Positions 51,493 through 60,504 of a DNA stretch of 64,000 nucleotides are shown here, one piece after another. The stretch comes from Nocardioides islandensis (GTDB lineage: Bacteria > Actinomycetota > Actinomycetes > Propionibacteriales > Nocardioidaceae), in assembly GCF_015352455.1 (NCBI RefSeq), contig NZ_JADKPN010000010.1, forward strand, positions 1 to 64,000, written 5' to 3'. Under the pieces are notes generated by a model. That model was not told the origin of the DNA. It saw only the letters and a list, made by a program, of their open reading frames with translations, and made no database searches. A program made the position numbers and the translations under genes. Position 1 is the first letter of the stretch. The number at the start of each line of letters is the position of its first letter.

Positions 51493-52734
51493 ATGACGCT
51501 CACCTCGACCATGCCAGCCGTTACCGAGTTGCGACCCCAAGGTCGGATCCACATCGTCGGTGCCGGGCCGGTCGGACTCTTCCTGGCCGCACTCCTGCAG
51601 GAGGCGGAGGGTCAGGAGATCCGCCTCTACGAACGGCGGTCGGAGTACACCCGGACCCGGATGGTCTCGCTGGCCAAGTACCTCGTCGCCGACTCGATCG
51701 AGAGCTACCGGGAGGACCCGGTCGACGGGCAGGACGTCGAGGCGCTCTACGACCCGGTGGAGCTCGAGGCCCGGCTGGCCTACCGGCGTACGGTCGCGCC
51801 CGACCTGCGCGCCCTCCTGGAGGAGTGGTCGCGCGGGTTCGTCCGCCTCAACGACGTCGAGAGCCGGCTGACCGAGCTGATCGAGTCCCGCGACACCGGG
51901 ACCGTCGACCGCAAGTCACACACGGTGACCCCCGACGAGGCGCTGGAGATGCTGGAGCCCGACGACATCCTCGTCGACTGCACCGGCACCCGGTCGTTGA
52001 TGCGCGACCTGCTGCTCCCGGGCGCCGACCTCGACGCGCCCGGTCGCAACACCCAGCAGTTCCACCTCGAGTACTCGCTGGTGATCACCTTCCTGTACGG
52101 CGAGCACTACGAGTGCAACGAGTACTGCAAGTACTACAAGAACGTCGACAGCACGGGCTACAAGTTCATCCCGGCCGTGCACCGCACCTGCTACGACAAC
52201 GGCGTCACGCACGTCACCGGCATCGTGAGCATCAGCAAGGAGGAGTTCGAGGCGATGCCGTCGCGGTTCGACGGCGCCTGGCTGCGCGAGCACTTCCCCG
52301 GCGTCGCGGCCTCCATGGACAACTTCATCGACCAGGTGAAGCGCGAGACCAACGGGGAGCTGATCGGCGATCTCGACATCACCCGGATCCCGCTCGACGT
52401 CTACCACGCCTGGCACAACACGACCCGCCGATGGAGCGAGTCGGGGCTCGACCACCCGCTCGCCCGTACGCCGGTGTTCCTCCTGGGCGACTCGGCCATC
52501 GGGTCGCCGTACTTCCAGTCGATCTCGCTCGGCTTCGAGTGCGCCTTCTTCCTGGCCGGCCACCTGGCCAACAGGGCGCTGCCGATGTCGCTCGTCAACG
52601 AGCGGTACGAGACCTTCATGTACCAGCAGTGGCTGCGCGTCTACATGCGCAGCCAGATGATCAAGCACAACAAGGACCTGCTCCAGGTGGTCGACGACAC
52701 CGACAGGCTCCTGGCCAGGCTGCACGTCTACTGA
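51493..52734 (+). CDS. FAD-dependent monooxygenase (PHBH-fold)
   Basis: 413 aa from the ATG at 51493. FAD-binding GxGxxG-type motif IHIVGAGPVGLFLAALL (about 18-34) followed by an Arg/Glu strand end (IRLYERRSEY); second FAD motif LLGDSAIGSPYFQSISLGFE (about 325-345) replaces the usual GD(A/S)AH. The middle has DILVDCTGTRSLMRDLL. The family is flavoprotein aromatic-ring hydroxylase/epoxidase-like, but the long Tyr/Cys segment YECNEYCKYYKN is unusual. With the dioxygenase and glyoxalase genes downstream it may belong to aromatic-compound metabolism, under the LuxR regulator. Confidence 0.8.
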   Translation: MTLTSTMPAVTELRPQGRIHIVGAGPVGLFLAALLQEAEGQEIRLYERRSEYTRTRMVSLAKYLVADSIESYREDPVDGQDVEALYDPVELEARLAYRRTVAPDLRALLEEWSRGFVRLNDVESRLTELIESRDTGTVDRKSHTVTPDEALEMLEPDDILVDCTGTRSLMRDLLLPGADLDAPGRNTQQFHLEYSLVITFLYGEHYECNEYCKYYKNVDSTGYKFIPAVHRTCYDNGVTHVTGIVSISKEEFEAMPSRFDGAWLREHFPGVAASMDNFIDQVKRETNGELIGDLDITRIPLDVYHAWHNTTRRWSESGLDHPLARTPVFLLGDSAIGSPYFQSISLGFECAFFLAGHLANRALPMSLVNERYETFMYQQWLRVYMRSQMIKHNKDLLQVVDDTDRLLARLHVY

Positions 52735-52792
52735 GGTCGACCCCGGGACGCGACGCTACCCAAGGTCTCGCGGCGCGGGTGATACTGCAGCG

Positions 52793-55708
52793 GTGCGGGC
52801 GCTGCTGTGCCGCGAGCTGATCGGGCGCGATCAGCCGCTCGACATTGCACGCGCGGCGCTGGCCGACGCCCGGCGCGGCTCGGGAGGCGTGCTCCTCGTC
52901 AGCGGGGAGGCAGGAGTCGGCAAGTCCCGGCTGGTGAGCGAGCTGGTCGCCGGTGCCCGCGAGTCGGGCATGCAGGTGCTCTTCGGCCGGGCCGTCCAGG
53001 CCGACGTACCGATCCCCTTCCGGCCGTTCTCGGAGGCGTTCCTGAGCCACTTCCGGCGGCAGGGCCTGCCCAGCCTCCCGGAGCTCGCGCCGTTCCGGCC
53101 GGCGCTCGGCCGGCTGCTGCCCGAGTGGCGGACTGCGGGCGAGGCGACGCACGAGCCGCTCGTGGTGCTCGCCGAGGGCATGGTCCGGCTGCTCACCGCC
53201 GCGGCCGGCGAGGCCGGGGCCCTCCTGGTGCTCGAGGACATGCACTGGGCGGACCAGGAGACGCTCGAGGTGCTGGAGTACTTCGCCGACGTGCTCCGCA
53301 CCCAGCCGGTGCTGTGCGTCGCCACCGTCAGGTCGGAGGAGGCGAGCCCCGCGCTCCGGCTGACGCAAGGACTGAAGGCGGCCCGTACGGCGACGGTCCT
53401 GGAGCTCGACGCGCTGGCAGCCGACGACCTCGGCCGGATGACCGCCGCGTGCCTGGACTCGGTCAGCGTGCCGGACGGGGTGCCGGACGGGTTGCTGGAG
53501 TACGTGCGCACCTGGTCCGACGGACTGCCGTTCATGGTGGAGGAGGTCCTCGCCGGCGCGGTCGGGGCCGGTGTCTTGGCGTGGGACGGGCACGGGTGGT
53601 CGTTCGACACCGACGCCGGACCCCTGCTGCCGGTGAGCTTCGTCGAGAACGTGCGCGGCCGGCTGCGCGGGCTCGGTCCCGAACCGGCTCGCGTGCTGCG
53701 AGTGGCCGCGGTCCTGGGACGGCGTTTCGACTGGACGCTGCTCCCTGCCGCCGCGCAGGTCCCGGACCTCGAGGTGATGACCGCGCTGAGGGCCGGGGTG
53801 GACGCCCAGCTGCTCGTGGCCGAACCCGGTGCCCAGTTCCGCTTCCGGCACGCCTTGACGCGGGACGCGGTGCTCGACGACCTGCTGCCGGCCGAGCGCG
53901 CACTCGTCTGCGCTGCGGTCCTCGACGTCGTGGAGGCGTCCCACCCGGGGCTGCCCGGTCAGTGGTGCGAGGTCGCGGCCCGGCTGGCCGAGGGATCCGG
54001 CCAGCGCGAGCGCGCCGCCGGCCTGCTGCTGGAGCTCGGACGCCGGTCGCTCGCCACTGGGGCGCTCGGCTCCGCGGAGCAGATCCTCGACCGCGCCCGC
54101 GCGGCGACGTCCGACGCCGCCCTCGTGGCCGACATCGACGAGGTGGCGGCCGAGGCGCTCGCGCTGGCCGGGAAGACCGACCAGGCGATCGTCGTCGGCT
54201 CCCGGGTCGCCGACCAGCTCCGCATCATCGACGGCCCGGCGACACGGCGCGCCAACGCCCACCTCGGCGTCGCCCGCGCCGCCGTCACGGCGTGTGTCTG
54301 GGAGGTCGCCGAGGATCACCTCGCCCGGGCGCGCGAGTCCGCGACCGCCGCGGCGGACGACGGTCTGAGCGCACGCGTCGACACCGTGGCCGCCCACGCC
54401 GCGCTCGGGCAAGGACGGCCGGGGACGGCCCTGCCGCTGGTCGAACGCGCGCTCGCGACGGCCGAGGAGCTGGGCCTCCACGAGCTCGCCTGTGAGGCGC
54501 TCGAGGTGATCGGCCGGTGCTGGCGCCTCAGCGACGCCGCCGCGAGCGAGCAGGCGTTCGACCGGGCGCGCGTGATCGCAGAGACCCACGGCCTCGCGCT
54601 CTGGCGTACTCGGGCCACGAGCGAGCTCGCCTGGCTCGACACCCTGACCGGTGGCGGCGACGAGCGGCTGCGCAGCGCCCACGACCAGGCGCTGGCCTGC
54701 GGGGCGTGGGGCATCGTCGCGCACCTCGAGCTCGCCTACGGGCAGTGGTACCTCCTGCGGTTCCGCATGGACGAGAGCCTCGAGCGGCTGCGGCGCTGCG
54801 ACGAGCTGTCCGAGCGCCTCGGCATGCCCGTCCTGCTGGCGATCGCTCATGCCTCGGAGCTCCTGGTGCACGCGGTGCTGGGTCATGCCGACGGGGTCGA
54901 GCGGTCCGCGGAGGCCGCCCGGGCTGCGGTCGGCGACGACCCCGGGGTGAACGTCATGGTGCTGGCGGGCCTCGGCATGGCCGCGCTCGTGGAGGAGGAC
55001 CTCGACGCGACGCGCGACTTCTTCGCCCGCGCGAACGACGAGTTCGCCCGCCTGCCCACCACGCCCCAGGACCCCACCCGCGGGCTCAGCGTGCTGCTCT
55101 CGGTGCACGACTCGACCAGCGCCGGAGAGGCTGCCGCGCTCGTCGCTGCCGCCGACACCGCCGACGCCGCGATGACCAAGCTGGCTCGCGGGTACCTGAG
55201 GTTCGCCCGGGCGGTGGCACTGGGCCGTGCCGGCCGCACCGCAGAGGCGGAAGCGGAGTTCACCGAGGGTGAGGCGCTGCTGCGCGAGATGGCCGACGGG
55301 TGGCTGCACCACGGGTTCCGGCTCGCCGGCCCGGCCGCCGTCGACGACGGTTGGGGTGACCCGGGTCGGTGGTTGCTCGAGGCCCTGGGTGGCTTCGAGA
55401 GCCGCGGGCTCACCCGGGGGGCCGACGCCGTGCGAGCCCTGATGCGGGGAGCGGCCATCCCGGTGCCGCGTCGGGGCCAGGCCACGCCCGGCCTGCCGGC
55501 ACGGTGGGCCACCGCGGGAGTGACCGCCCGCGAGGCGGAGGTGCTGGCCCTGCTCGGCGAGGGACTGACCAACCAGGAGATCGCCGACCGGGTGTTCCTG
55601 TCGTCGCGCACGGTCGAGCGACACCTGGCCAACGTCGGCGCCAGGCTCGGCACCCGGTCGCGCTCGGAGCTGGTCGCGCTCGCCGCGCGCGACACTGCCG
55701 CCGACTGA
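52793..55708 (+). CDS. Large LuxR-family (LAL-type) ATPase regulator
   Basis: 971 aa from a GTG. N-terminal AAA ATPase: Walker A SGEAGVGKSRL (about 37-47) and Walker B ALLVLEDMHWADQ (about 141-153), the signature of LAL regulators. About 550 residues of TPR-like helices follow. The C-terminal LuxR helix-turn-helix reads VTAREAEVLALLGEGLTNQE, then FLSSRTVERHLANVGARL. Placed between the monooxygenase and glyoxalase genes, both of which carry the same 21-bp promoter motif, it is the natural candidate activator of this locus. Confidence 0.92.
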   Translation: MRALLCRELIGRDQPLDIARAALADARRGSGGVLLVSGEAGVGKSRLVSELVAGARESGMQVLFGRAVQADVPIPFRPFSEAFLSHFRRQGLPSLPELAPFRPALGRLLPEWRTAGEATHEPLVVLAEGMVRLLTAAAGEAGALLVLEDMHWADQETLEVLEYFADVLRTQPVLCVATVRSEEASPALRLTQGLKAARTATVLELDALAADDLGRMTAACLDSVSVPDGVPDGLLEYVRTWSDGLPFMVEEVLAGAVGAGVLAWDGHGWSFDTDAGPLLPVSFVENVRGRLRGLGPEPARVLRVAAVLGRRFDWTLLPAAAQVPDLEVMTALRAGVDAQLLVAEPGAQFRFRHALTRDAVLDDLLPAERALVCAAVLDVVEASHPGLPGQWCEVAARLAEGSGQRERAAGLLLELGRRSLATGALGSAEQILDRARAATSDAALVADIDEVAAEALALAGKTDQAIVVGSRVADQLRIIDGPATRRANAHLGVARAAVTACVWEVAEDHLARARESATAAADDGLSARVDTVAAHAALGQGRPGTALPLVERALATAEELGLHELACEALEVIGRCWRLSDAAASEQAFDRARVIAETHGLALWRTRATSELAWLDTLTGGGDERLRSAHDQALACGAWGIVAHLELAYGQWYLLRFRMDESLERLRRCDELSERLGMPVLLAIAHASELLVHAVLGHADGVERSAEAARAAVGDDPGVNVMVLAGLGMAALVEEDLDATRDFFARANDEFARLPTTPQDPTRGLSVLLSVHDSTSAGEAAALVAAADTADAAMTKLARGYLRFARAVALGRAGRTAEAEAEFTEGEALLREMADGWLHHGFRLAGPAAVDDGWGDPGRWLLEALGGFESRGLTRGADAVRALMRGAAIPVPRRGQATPGLPARWATAGVTAREAEVLALLGEGLTNQEIADRVFLSSRTVERHLANVGARLGTRSRSELVALAARDTAAD

Positions 55709-55779
55709 CCTCGGTCACCACACGGCGTACGTCGCGATGCCGGGCAGACCGACATCGAACGCCGCCCCCGCGAGGAAGA

Positions 55780-55800
55780 TGTCGGCCCTCCCCCATGTGG
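55780..55800 (+). promoter_or_regulatory. Third copy of the 21-bp motif, upstream of the glyoxalase gene
   Basis: Core CCTCCCCCATGTGG, differing at one base from the copy at 51405-51425. It ends 75 bases before the glyoxalase ATG, nearly the same distance as for the monooxygenase (67). Shared position and sequence point to a common regulator. Confidence 0.65.
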
Positions 55801-55875
55801 CGGGGCCGTGTCGGACGGCACTGTCGGTGTGTCGCGGAGCCACCAGGGCTCCACCGAGGCACCAGGAGATCCCAG

Positions 55876-56277
55876 ATGACCGCCACCCTTCACCACGTCG
55901 CGCTGACCGTCACGGACATCGAGGAGAGCGTCTCCTGGTACAGCGACCTGTTCGGGTTCAAGGAGCTCGCCCGCGAGGAGCACCACGGCGGCAACGGTGG
56001 CCACGCCGTCGTCCTGGGCCCCGAGGACTGGTCGATGTTCGTCGTCATGAACGAACACCCGACCAACGCCGGCGAGGCGTTCGACCCCGTCCGCACCGGG
56101 CTCGACCACGTCGGCTTCACCGTGGCCGACCGCGAGACGCTGGACGAGTGGGTCGCCAAGCTCGAGTCGCGGGGCGTCACCTACAGCCCGGTCACCGAGC
56201 ACGGGTGGGGCTGGTCGCTGAACTTCCGCGACCCCGACGACGTCCAGCTCCAGCTGATCGCCTTCGCCGGCTCCTGA
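55876..56277 (+). CDS. Glyoxalase/VOC-fold dioxygenase-like protein
   Basis: 133 aa. One VOC module pair: LHHVALTVTDIEESVSWYSD (metal His near 6), LDHVGFTVADRETLDEWV (second metal His near 77), and the late Glu/Gln region DPDDVQLQLIAF near 125. Length fits a single-chain VOC protein dimerising to form active sites. Could be a dioxygenase, isomerase or resistance protein. Promoter carries the shared 21-bp motif; the dioxygenase gene begins 7 bases after its stop. Confidence 0.88.
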   Translation: MTATLHHVALTVTDIEESVSWYSDLFGFKELAREEHHGGNGGHAVVLGPEDWSMFVVMNEHPTNAGEAFDPVRTGLDHVGFTVADRETLDEWVAKLESRGVTYSPVTEHGWGWSLNFRDPDDVQLQLIAFAGS

Positions 56278-56284
56278 CGTTCCC

Positions 56285-57106
56285 GTGGACACCACGACCG
56301 AGGGGCGGATGCCGGCGGCCTTCATCGGGCACGGCAACCCGATGCACGCGATCCGGCCCAACAGGTACACCGAAGCCTGGCGTGAGTTCGGTCGGTCGGT
56401 GCCCCGTCCGCACGCGATCCTGGTGATCTCCGCGCACTGGTACACCAACGCCACCGCGGTCACCGCGATGCCGCGGCCGCGCACCATCCACGACTTCTAC
56501 GGGTTCCCCCAGGAGCTCTACGACGTGAGCTACCCGGCGCCCGGCCTCCCGGAGCTCGCCGAGCACGTCGCCGACGTGGCCAGCCCGACCTGGGTCGGGT
56601 GCGACATCGACTCGTGGGGCATCGACCACGGCACGTGGTCGGTCCTCGTGCACGCCTTCCCGGACGCGACGATCCCCGTCGTCCAGCTGTCACTCAACGC
56701 GTTCAAGGGGTTCGACTACCACCTCGAGCTGGGCCGCCGCCTCAACGAGCTGCGCGACTCCGGGGTGCTGGTCATCGGCAGCGGCAACGTCGTGCACAAC
56801 CTGGCAGCCGTCGACAAGAGCCGGCCCGACGACGCCTTCACGTGGGCGTCGCGGTTCGACGACGCCGCCCGTTCGGTGCTGACGAGCACGACGCCCACCG
56901 AGGTGGCCGCGCTCGACGCGCACCCGGACTTCGGCGACGCCCACCCGACCCCCGACCACTACCTGCCACTGCTGTACGTGGCCGGGATGGCCGGCGAGGA
57001 GCCCATGTCGCTGCTCGTCGACGGCCACCAGGCCGGCTCGGTCTCGATGGCTGCCTACACCGTCGGACTGGACGTCACCGCACAGAGCTCCGTGACGGAG
57101 GCCTGA
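56285..57106 (+). CDS. LigB/DODA-type extradiol dioxygenase (YgiD-like)
   Basis: 273 aa from a GTG. Zinc/iron-binding residues of the 4,5-DOPA dioxygenase family: FIGHGNPMHAI (His about 16), SAHWYTN (His about 50), HDFYGFPQELYDVSYP (His about 62), and DHGTWSVLVHAFP near 120. GSGNVVHNL near 173 supplies the C-terminal His. It probably opens catechol-type rings. Cotranscribed with the VOC gene; with the FAD monooxygenase it suggests hydroxylation then cleavage of an aromatic substrate. Gene symbol withheld because family members have diverse substrates. Confidence 0.88.
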   Translation: MDTTTEGRMPAAFIGHGNPMHAIRPNRYTEAWREFGRSVPRPHAILVISAHWYTNATAVTAMPRPRTIHDFYGFPQELYDVSYPAPGLPELAEHVADVASPTWVGCDIDSWGIDHGTWSVLVHAFPDATIPVVQLSLNAFKGFDYHLELGRRLNELRDSGVLVIGSGNVVHNLAAVDKSRPDDAFTWASRFDDAARSVLTSTTPTEVAALDAHPDFGDAHPTPDHYLPLLYVAGMAGEEPMSLLVDGHQAGSVSMAAYTVGLDVTAQSSVTEA

Positions 57107-57109
57107 CCG

Positions 57110-57484
57110 ATGAACGCCGTGACCTTCGCCGGGGTCATCTCCACGTTGATGTTCCTGGGGAGCAACCTGCCCATGGTGGTGCAGGCGGTCCGTACCCGCG
57201 ACGTGTCGTCGTACAGCCGCGGGTACCTGGTCATGACGAACATCGGCAACGCGGTCTACACCGTCTACGTCCTGAGCCTGCCGGCCGGCCCGATCTGGCT
57301 CCTGCACCTCGTCTACACCACTGTGTCCGCCTTCATGCTCCTGCTCCACGTGTGGTGGACGCCCAGCGGTGCGAGCGGACGCGGCGGCGTGGACGAGGGC
57401 ATGGACGACTTCGACGACTTCGAGGACTTCGAGGACGTCGTCGTCGCCGGTTTCACCGTCCTGAGCACCGCGACGTGTGCCTGA
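57110..57484 (+). CDS. PQ-loop/SemiSWEET-like membrane protein
   Basis: 124 aa. Three hydrophobic helices (about 5-22, 40-58, 62-82) with LGSNLPMVVQAVRTRDVSSY, the proline-glutamine-loop-like helix typical of SemiSWEET/PQ-loop transporters, and an acidic C-terminal tail (DEGMDDFDDFEDFEDVV). It follows the dioxygenase gene by 3 bases. May move the substrate or a product of the neighbouring enzymes; substrate not determinable. Confidence 0.8.
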   Translation: MNAVTFAGVISTLMFLGSNLPMVVQAVRTRDVSSYSRGYLVMTNIGNAVYTVYVLSLPAGPIWLLHLVYTTVSAFMLLLHVWWTPSGASGRGGVDEGMDDFDDFEDFEDVVVAGFTVLSTATCA

Positions 57485-57593
57485 GCGGGCGTCCGCGCAG
57501 CGGGGTCTCGAGGGGGCGGCGGAGGTCAGCGACGCCATCGGGCTCGCGCCGGGATGGCAGCCCCTCAGGGGTCGGCTGTTACCGTTCCTGGTC

Positions 57594-57611
57594 CCCGGCA
57601 CTTCTGCCGGG
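57594..57611 (+). terminator. Hairpin after the PQ-loop gene
   Basis: CCCGGCA-CTTC-TGCCGGG: a perfect 7-bp stem with a tetraloop, 110 bases past the PQ-loop stop. It is followed by C/T-rich sequence but no clear U-run. A plausible terminator separating this operon from the next gene. Confidence 0.55.
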
Positions 57612-57671
57612 CCTCAGGGCAGACGCCTCGTTCTCTGTCGGACCTTCCCGGTCCGGTGACGCTCCCGTCGC

Positions 57672-57693
57672 CTCCTCTGAGCATTCAGAGGAG
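57672..57693 (+). promoter_or_regulatory. Ribosome-binding site sequestered in a perfect hairpin
   Basis: CTCCTCTGA-GCAT-TCAGAGGAG: a perfect 9-bp stem with a 4-base loop. The right arm contains the AGAGGAG ribosome site of the DUF1611 gene, which starts 5 bases later. Folding would hide the site, so translation could depend on temperature, a protein, or the ribosome itself. Confidence 0.75.
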
Positions 57694-57697
57694 CAAC

Positions 57698-58831
57698 ATG
57701 TCCGTGTCGTCACCCGTCCCCAGCACGTCCTCGTCGAGGCCCGCCGGCAGCTCCGCGGTCGTGTACTGCGAGGGGCAGTTCGGCGAGCAGGACGGCAAGA
57801 CCGCCAACGGGCTGGTGCGGCACTCCGAGAAGTACGACGTGCTCAGCGTGATCGACAGCCGGCACGCCGGAGGTGACGCCGGCACGATCCTGGACGGCGT
57901 CCCCAACGGCGTCCCCGTGCTGGCCTCGCTGGCCGAGGCCGTCGCGCACGCCGGACGCGTCCCGGACCACCTCATCTGCGGCCTGGCGCCGGCCGACGGG
58001 CTGCTCTCCGAGGCGCAGCGCGTGGTGCTCCTGGACGGCATCGCCCGTGGCATGCACGTCGTCAACGGGCTGCACGACTTCCTCAACGACGACCCCGAGT
58101 TCGTGGCGGCCGCGCTGCTGCACGGCGTGACGATCACCGACGTGCGTCGCCCCAAGGACAAGAAGGACCTCAAGCTCTTCTCGGGACGCATCTTCGACGT
58201 GACGTGCCCGCGCATCGCCGTGCTGGGCACGGACGGCGCCGTCGGCAAGCGCACCACGGCCACGCTGCTGGTGCGGGCCCTGAACGACGCCGGCGTGCGG
58301 GCCGTCCTGGTCGGCACCGGTCAGACCACGATCATGCAGGGCGGCAAGTACGGCGTCGCGCTCGACGCCCTCGTCCCGCAGTTCTGCTCCGGGGAGGTCG
58401 AGGACCAGGTGGTCCGCGCCTTCGAGGGCGAGGACCCGGACGTCATCGTCGTGGAGGGACAGGGCGCCCTTAGCCACCCGGCGTACCTGACCTCGGCCCA
58501 CATCCTGCGCGGCAGCCGTCCGGCCGGCGTGATCGTGCAGCACGCGCCCGAGCGGCGGGTGCTCGGCGACTTCCCGATGGTGGCCGTGCCGACCGTCGCC
58601 AGCGAGGTCGCCCTCATCGAGAGCTTCGCCGACACCCGCGTCATCGGCATCACCGTCAACCACGAGGGAATGGCAGACGATGCGGCGATCGGGCGCGCCA
58701 TCGACGAGATCGAGCTCGACCTGGGCCTGCCCGCCACCGACCCGCTCACCCGGCCCCTCGAGCAGCTGGCCGCCATGGTGCTCGAGGCGTTCCCGTCCCT
58801 GAAGGAGTCGCGCGCCGTCGTGACCCGATGA
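57698..58831 (+). CDS. DUF1611 family protein (DgcN-like)
   Basis: 377 aa from the ATG behind GAGGAG. An N-terminal domain (about 20-165) is followed by a P-loop NTPase-like domain with GTDGAVGKRTTATLL (about 184-198) and GQGALSHPAY. DUF1611 includes DgcN, an N-acetyltransferase acting on D-glutamate in the DgcN-DgcA pathway. It overlaps by 4 bases a PLP-dependent racemase, which supports a D-amino-acid or amino-acid racemisation role. Exact substrate is not known. Confidence 0.88.
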   Translation: MSVSSPVPSTSSSRPAGSSAVVYCEGQFGEQDGKTANGLVRHSEKYDVLSVIDSRHAGGDAGTILDGVPNGVPVLASLAEAVAHAGRVPDHLICGLAPADGLLSEAQRVVLLDGIARGMHVVNGLHDFLNDDPEFVAAALLHGVTITDVRRPKDKKDLKLFSGRIFDVTCPRIAVLGTDGAVGKRTTATLLVRALNDAGVRAVLVGTGQTTIMQGGKYGVALDALVPQFCSGEVEDQVVRAFEGEDPDVIVVEGQGALSHPAYLTSAHILRGSRPAGVIVQHAPERRVLGDFPMVAVPTVASEVALIESFADTRVIGITVNHEGMADDAAIGRAIDEIELDLGLPATDPLTRPLEQLAAMVLEAFPSLKESRAVVTR

Positions 58832-59943
58832 GCGCACCGCGCGTCGAGGTCGACCTCGACGCGATCGAGGCCAACACCCGGTCGCTCGTGGACCGGCTCG
58901 GCCGGACCGGCATCCGGGTCACCGCGGTCACGAAGGCGGTGCTGGGCTCACCCGGTGTCGCCGAGGCGATGCTGCGCGGCGGCGCGGTCGGCCTGGCCGA
59001 CTCCCGGGTGGAGAACCTCGCACGCCTGGACTCGGCCGGCGTCGGGTCAGCGCGAACACTCATCCGCTCGCCCATGCTCAGCCAGGTCGACGCTGCCGTC
59101 CAGCACGCGTCGACCAGCTTGAACACCGACTCGTCGGTGCTCGAGGCCCTCTCCCGTTGCGCTGCTCACCGGGGTGCGACACACGCTGTCGTGCTCATGG
59201 TCGAGCTCGGCGACCTGCGGGAGGGGGTGCTGCCTGTCGACCTGGTACCCCTCGCCCTCGCGGTCCGCGGCATGGCCGGCCTGAGCCTCGCCGGCATCGG
59301 CACCAACCTGGCCTGCCAGCACGGCGTGGCGCCGGACGACCGCAACATGCAGCGCCTGTCCGAGCTGGCGGACGAGGTCGAACGGGCCGTCGGGTCCGCC
59401 CTGACCATCGTGTCCGGCGGCAACTCGGCGAATCTCGGGTGGGCCCTGGGCGCCGCCGACACCGGTCGCGTCGACGAGCTGCGCCTCGGCGAGGCCATCC
59501 TCCTAGGTCTCGACCCGCTGACCCGGTTGCCGGTCGAGGGCCTGCGGACCGACGCCTTCTCCCTCGTGGCCGAGCTGATCGAGGTGGGCGACAAGCCCCG
59601 CGTACCTTCGGGCGACCTGGGCCAGACGGCCTTCGGCCGGCGTCCCCCGCCCCGAGCGGGAGGGTCGTGCCGTCAGGGGATCCTCGCCCTCGGCCGGCAG
59701 GACGTCGACCCGGACGGCCTGGTGCCCCCGGAGGGGGTCACGATCCTCGGGACGAGCAGCGACCACCTCGTGGTGGACCTCGGGGACCACGAGGCGACCG
59801 TCGGCGGGGAGCTCGCCTTCGGGGTCGGCTACGGCGCGCTGCTCCGGGCGATGACCTCACCCTTCGTCGCGACGGTCGAGCGTCGCGCGGTATCTCCGCG
59901 GCTTCCGGCGACTCTTCGAGGACACAGCCCTGTCTCGAGGTAG
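58828..59943 (+). CDS. PLP-dependent amino-acid racemase, alanine-racemase fold
   Basis: 371 aa, ATGA overlap with the DUF1611 gene. PLP-binding Lys lies in TAVTKAVLG (about 35), typical of the alanine racemase N-terminal family (also ornithine racemase and YhfX types). SGGNSANLGWAL near 194 fits the phosphate-binding loop. The C-terminal part has GVGYGALLRAM. A short low-complexity Pro/Arg segment (RRPPPRAGG, about 270) suggests a flexible loop. Works with the DUF1611 protein in D-amino-acid metabolism by inference. Confidence 0.87.
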   Translation: MSAPRVEVDLDAIEANTRSLVDRLGRTGIRVTAVTKAVLGSPGVAEAMLRGGAVGLADSRVENLARLDSAGVGSARTLIRSPMLSQVDAAVQHASTSLNTDSSVLEALSRCAAHRGATHAVVLMVELGDLREGVLPVDLVPLALAVRGMAGLSLAGIGTNLACQHGVAPDDRNMQRLSELADEVERAVGSALTIVSGGNSANLGWALGAADTGRVDELRLGEAILLGLDPLTRLPVEGLRTDAFSLVAELIEVGDKPRVPSGDLGQTAFGRRPPPRAGGSCRQGILALGRQDVDPDGLVPPEGVTILGTSSDHLVVDLGDHEATVGGELAFGVGYGALLRAMTSPFVATVERRAVSPRLPATLRGHSPVSR

Positions 59944-60504
59944 GTGGTTCTCGTGGAGTCGTTCGTCCGGCTGGTGGGGGTGGCCTGCGCCGTCGGCCTG
60001 CTGACCTCGTGCGGCTCGTCCGGGTCGTCGGCGACGGACCCCGCGGGCCCGTCGAGACCGGCGACCGTCACGGTCACCTCGTCGCCGACCCCGAGCGAGA
60101 GCCCGTCCACCGGGCCGAGCGACGTGGACGAGGACTCTGCCATCCCGCCCGAGCTGGTGGGGACGTGGCAGAGCGTCGACCAGGGCACGGCCGAGGACCT
60201 CATCGAGATGCACGCCGACGGCTCGTACCTGCGCGCCACGATCCTCATGCAGCAGCGGCCGTCCGGCATGTTCAGCTTCTCCATCGGCGCCAAGGGCGAC
60301 ATCGAGATCGACGGGACGACCCTCCGCCTGGTGCCGACGTCGGGGACCGAGTCGCTGACCGACCCCGACGCACCGAGCGACAGCTACACCGACCGCCCGC
60401 TCGCTGACCTCACGCCGGACGAGTACGAGTGGTCGATGTCCGGCGGGTCGCTCTGGCTCGACGGGCAGTACGGCGTCGTCGAGTTCCGACCCTCGGCCCC
60501 ATGA
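59944..60504 (+). CDS. Lipoprotein, unknown
   Basis: 186 aa from a GTG; a second GTG 9 bases on is equally possible. Lipobox LLTSC (Cys about 23) followed by a Ser/Thr/Pro linker to about residue 60. The mature domain (PPELVGTWQSVDQGT onward) has the look of a small lipocalin-like fold with DGSYLRATILMQQ. ATGA overlap with the next membrane protein gene suggests a pair. Confidence 0.75.
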   Translation: MVLVESFVRLVGVACAVGLLTSCGSSGSSATDPAGPSRPATVTVTSSPTPSESPSTGPSDVDEDSAIPPELVGTWQSVDQGTAEDLIEMHADGSYLRATILMQQRPSGMFSFSIGAKGDIEIDGTTLRLVPTSGTESLTDPDAPSDSYTDRPLADLTPDEYEWSMSGGSLWLDGQYGVVEFRPSAP

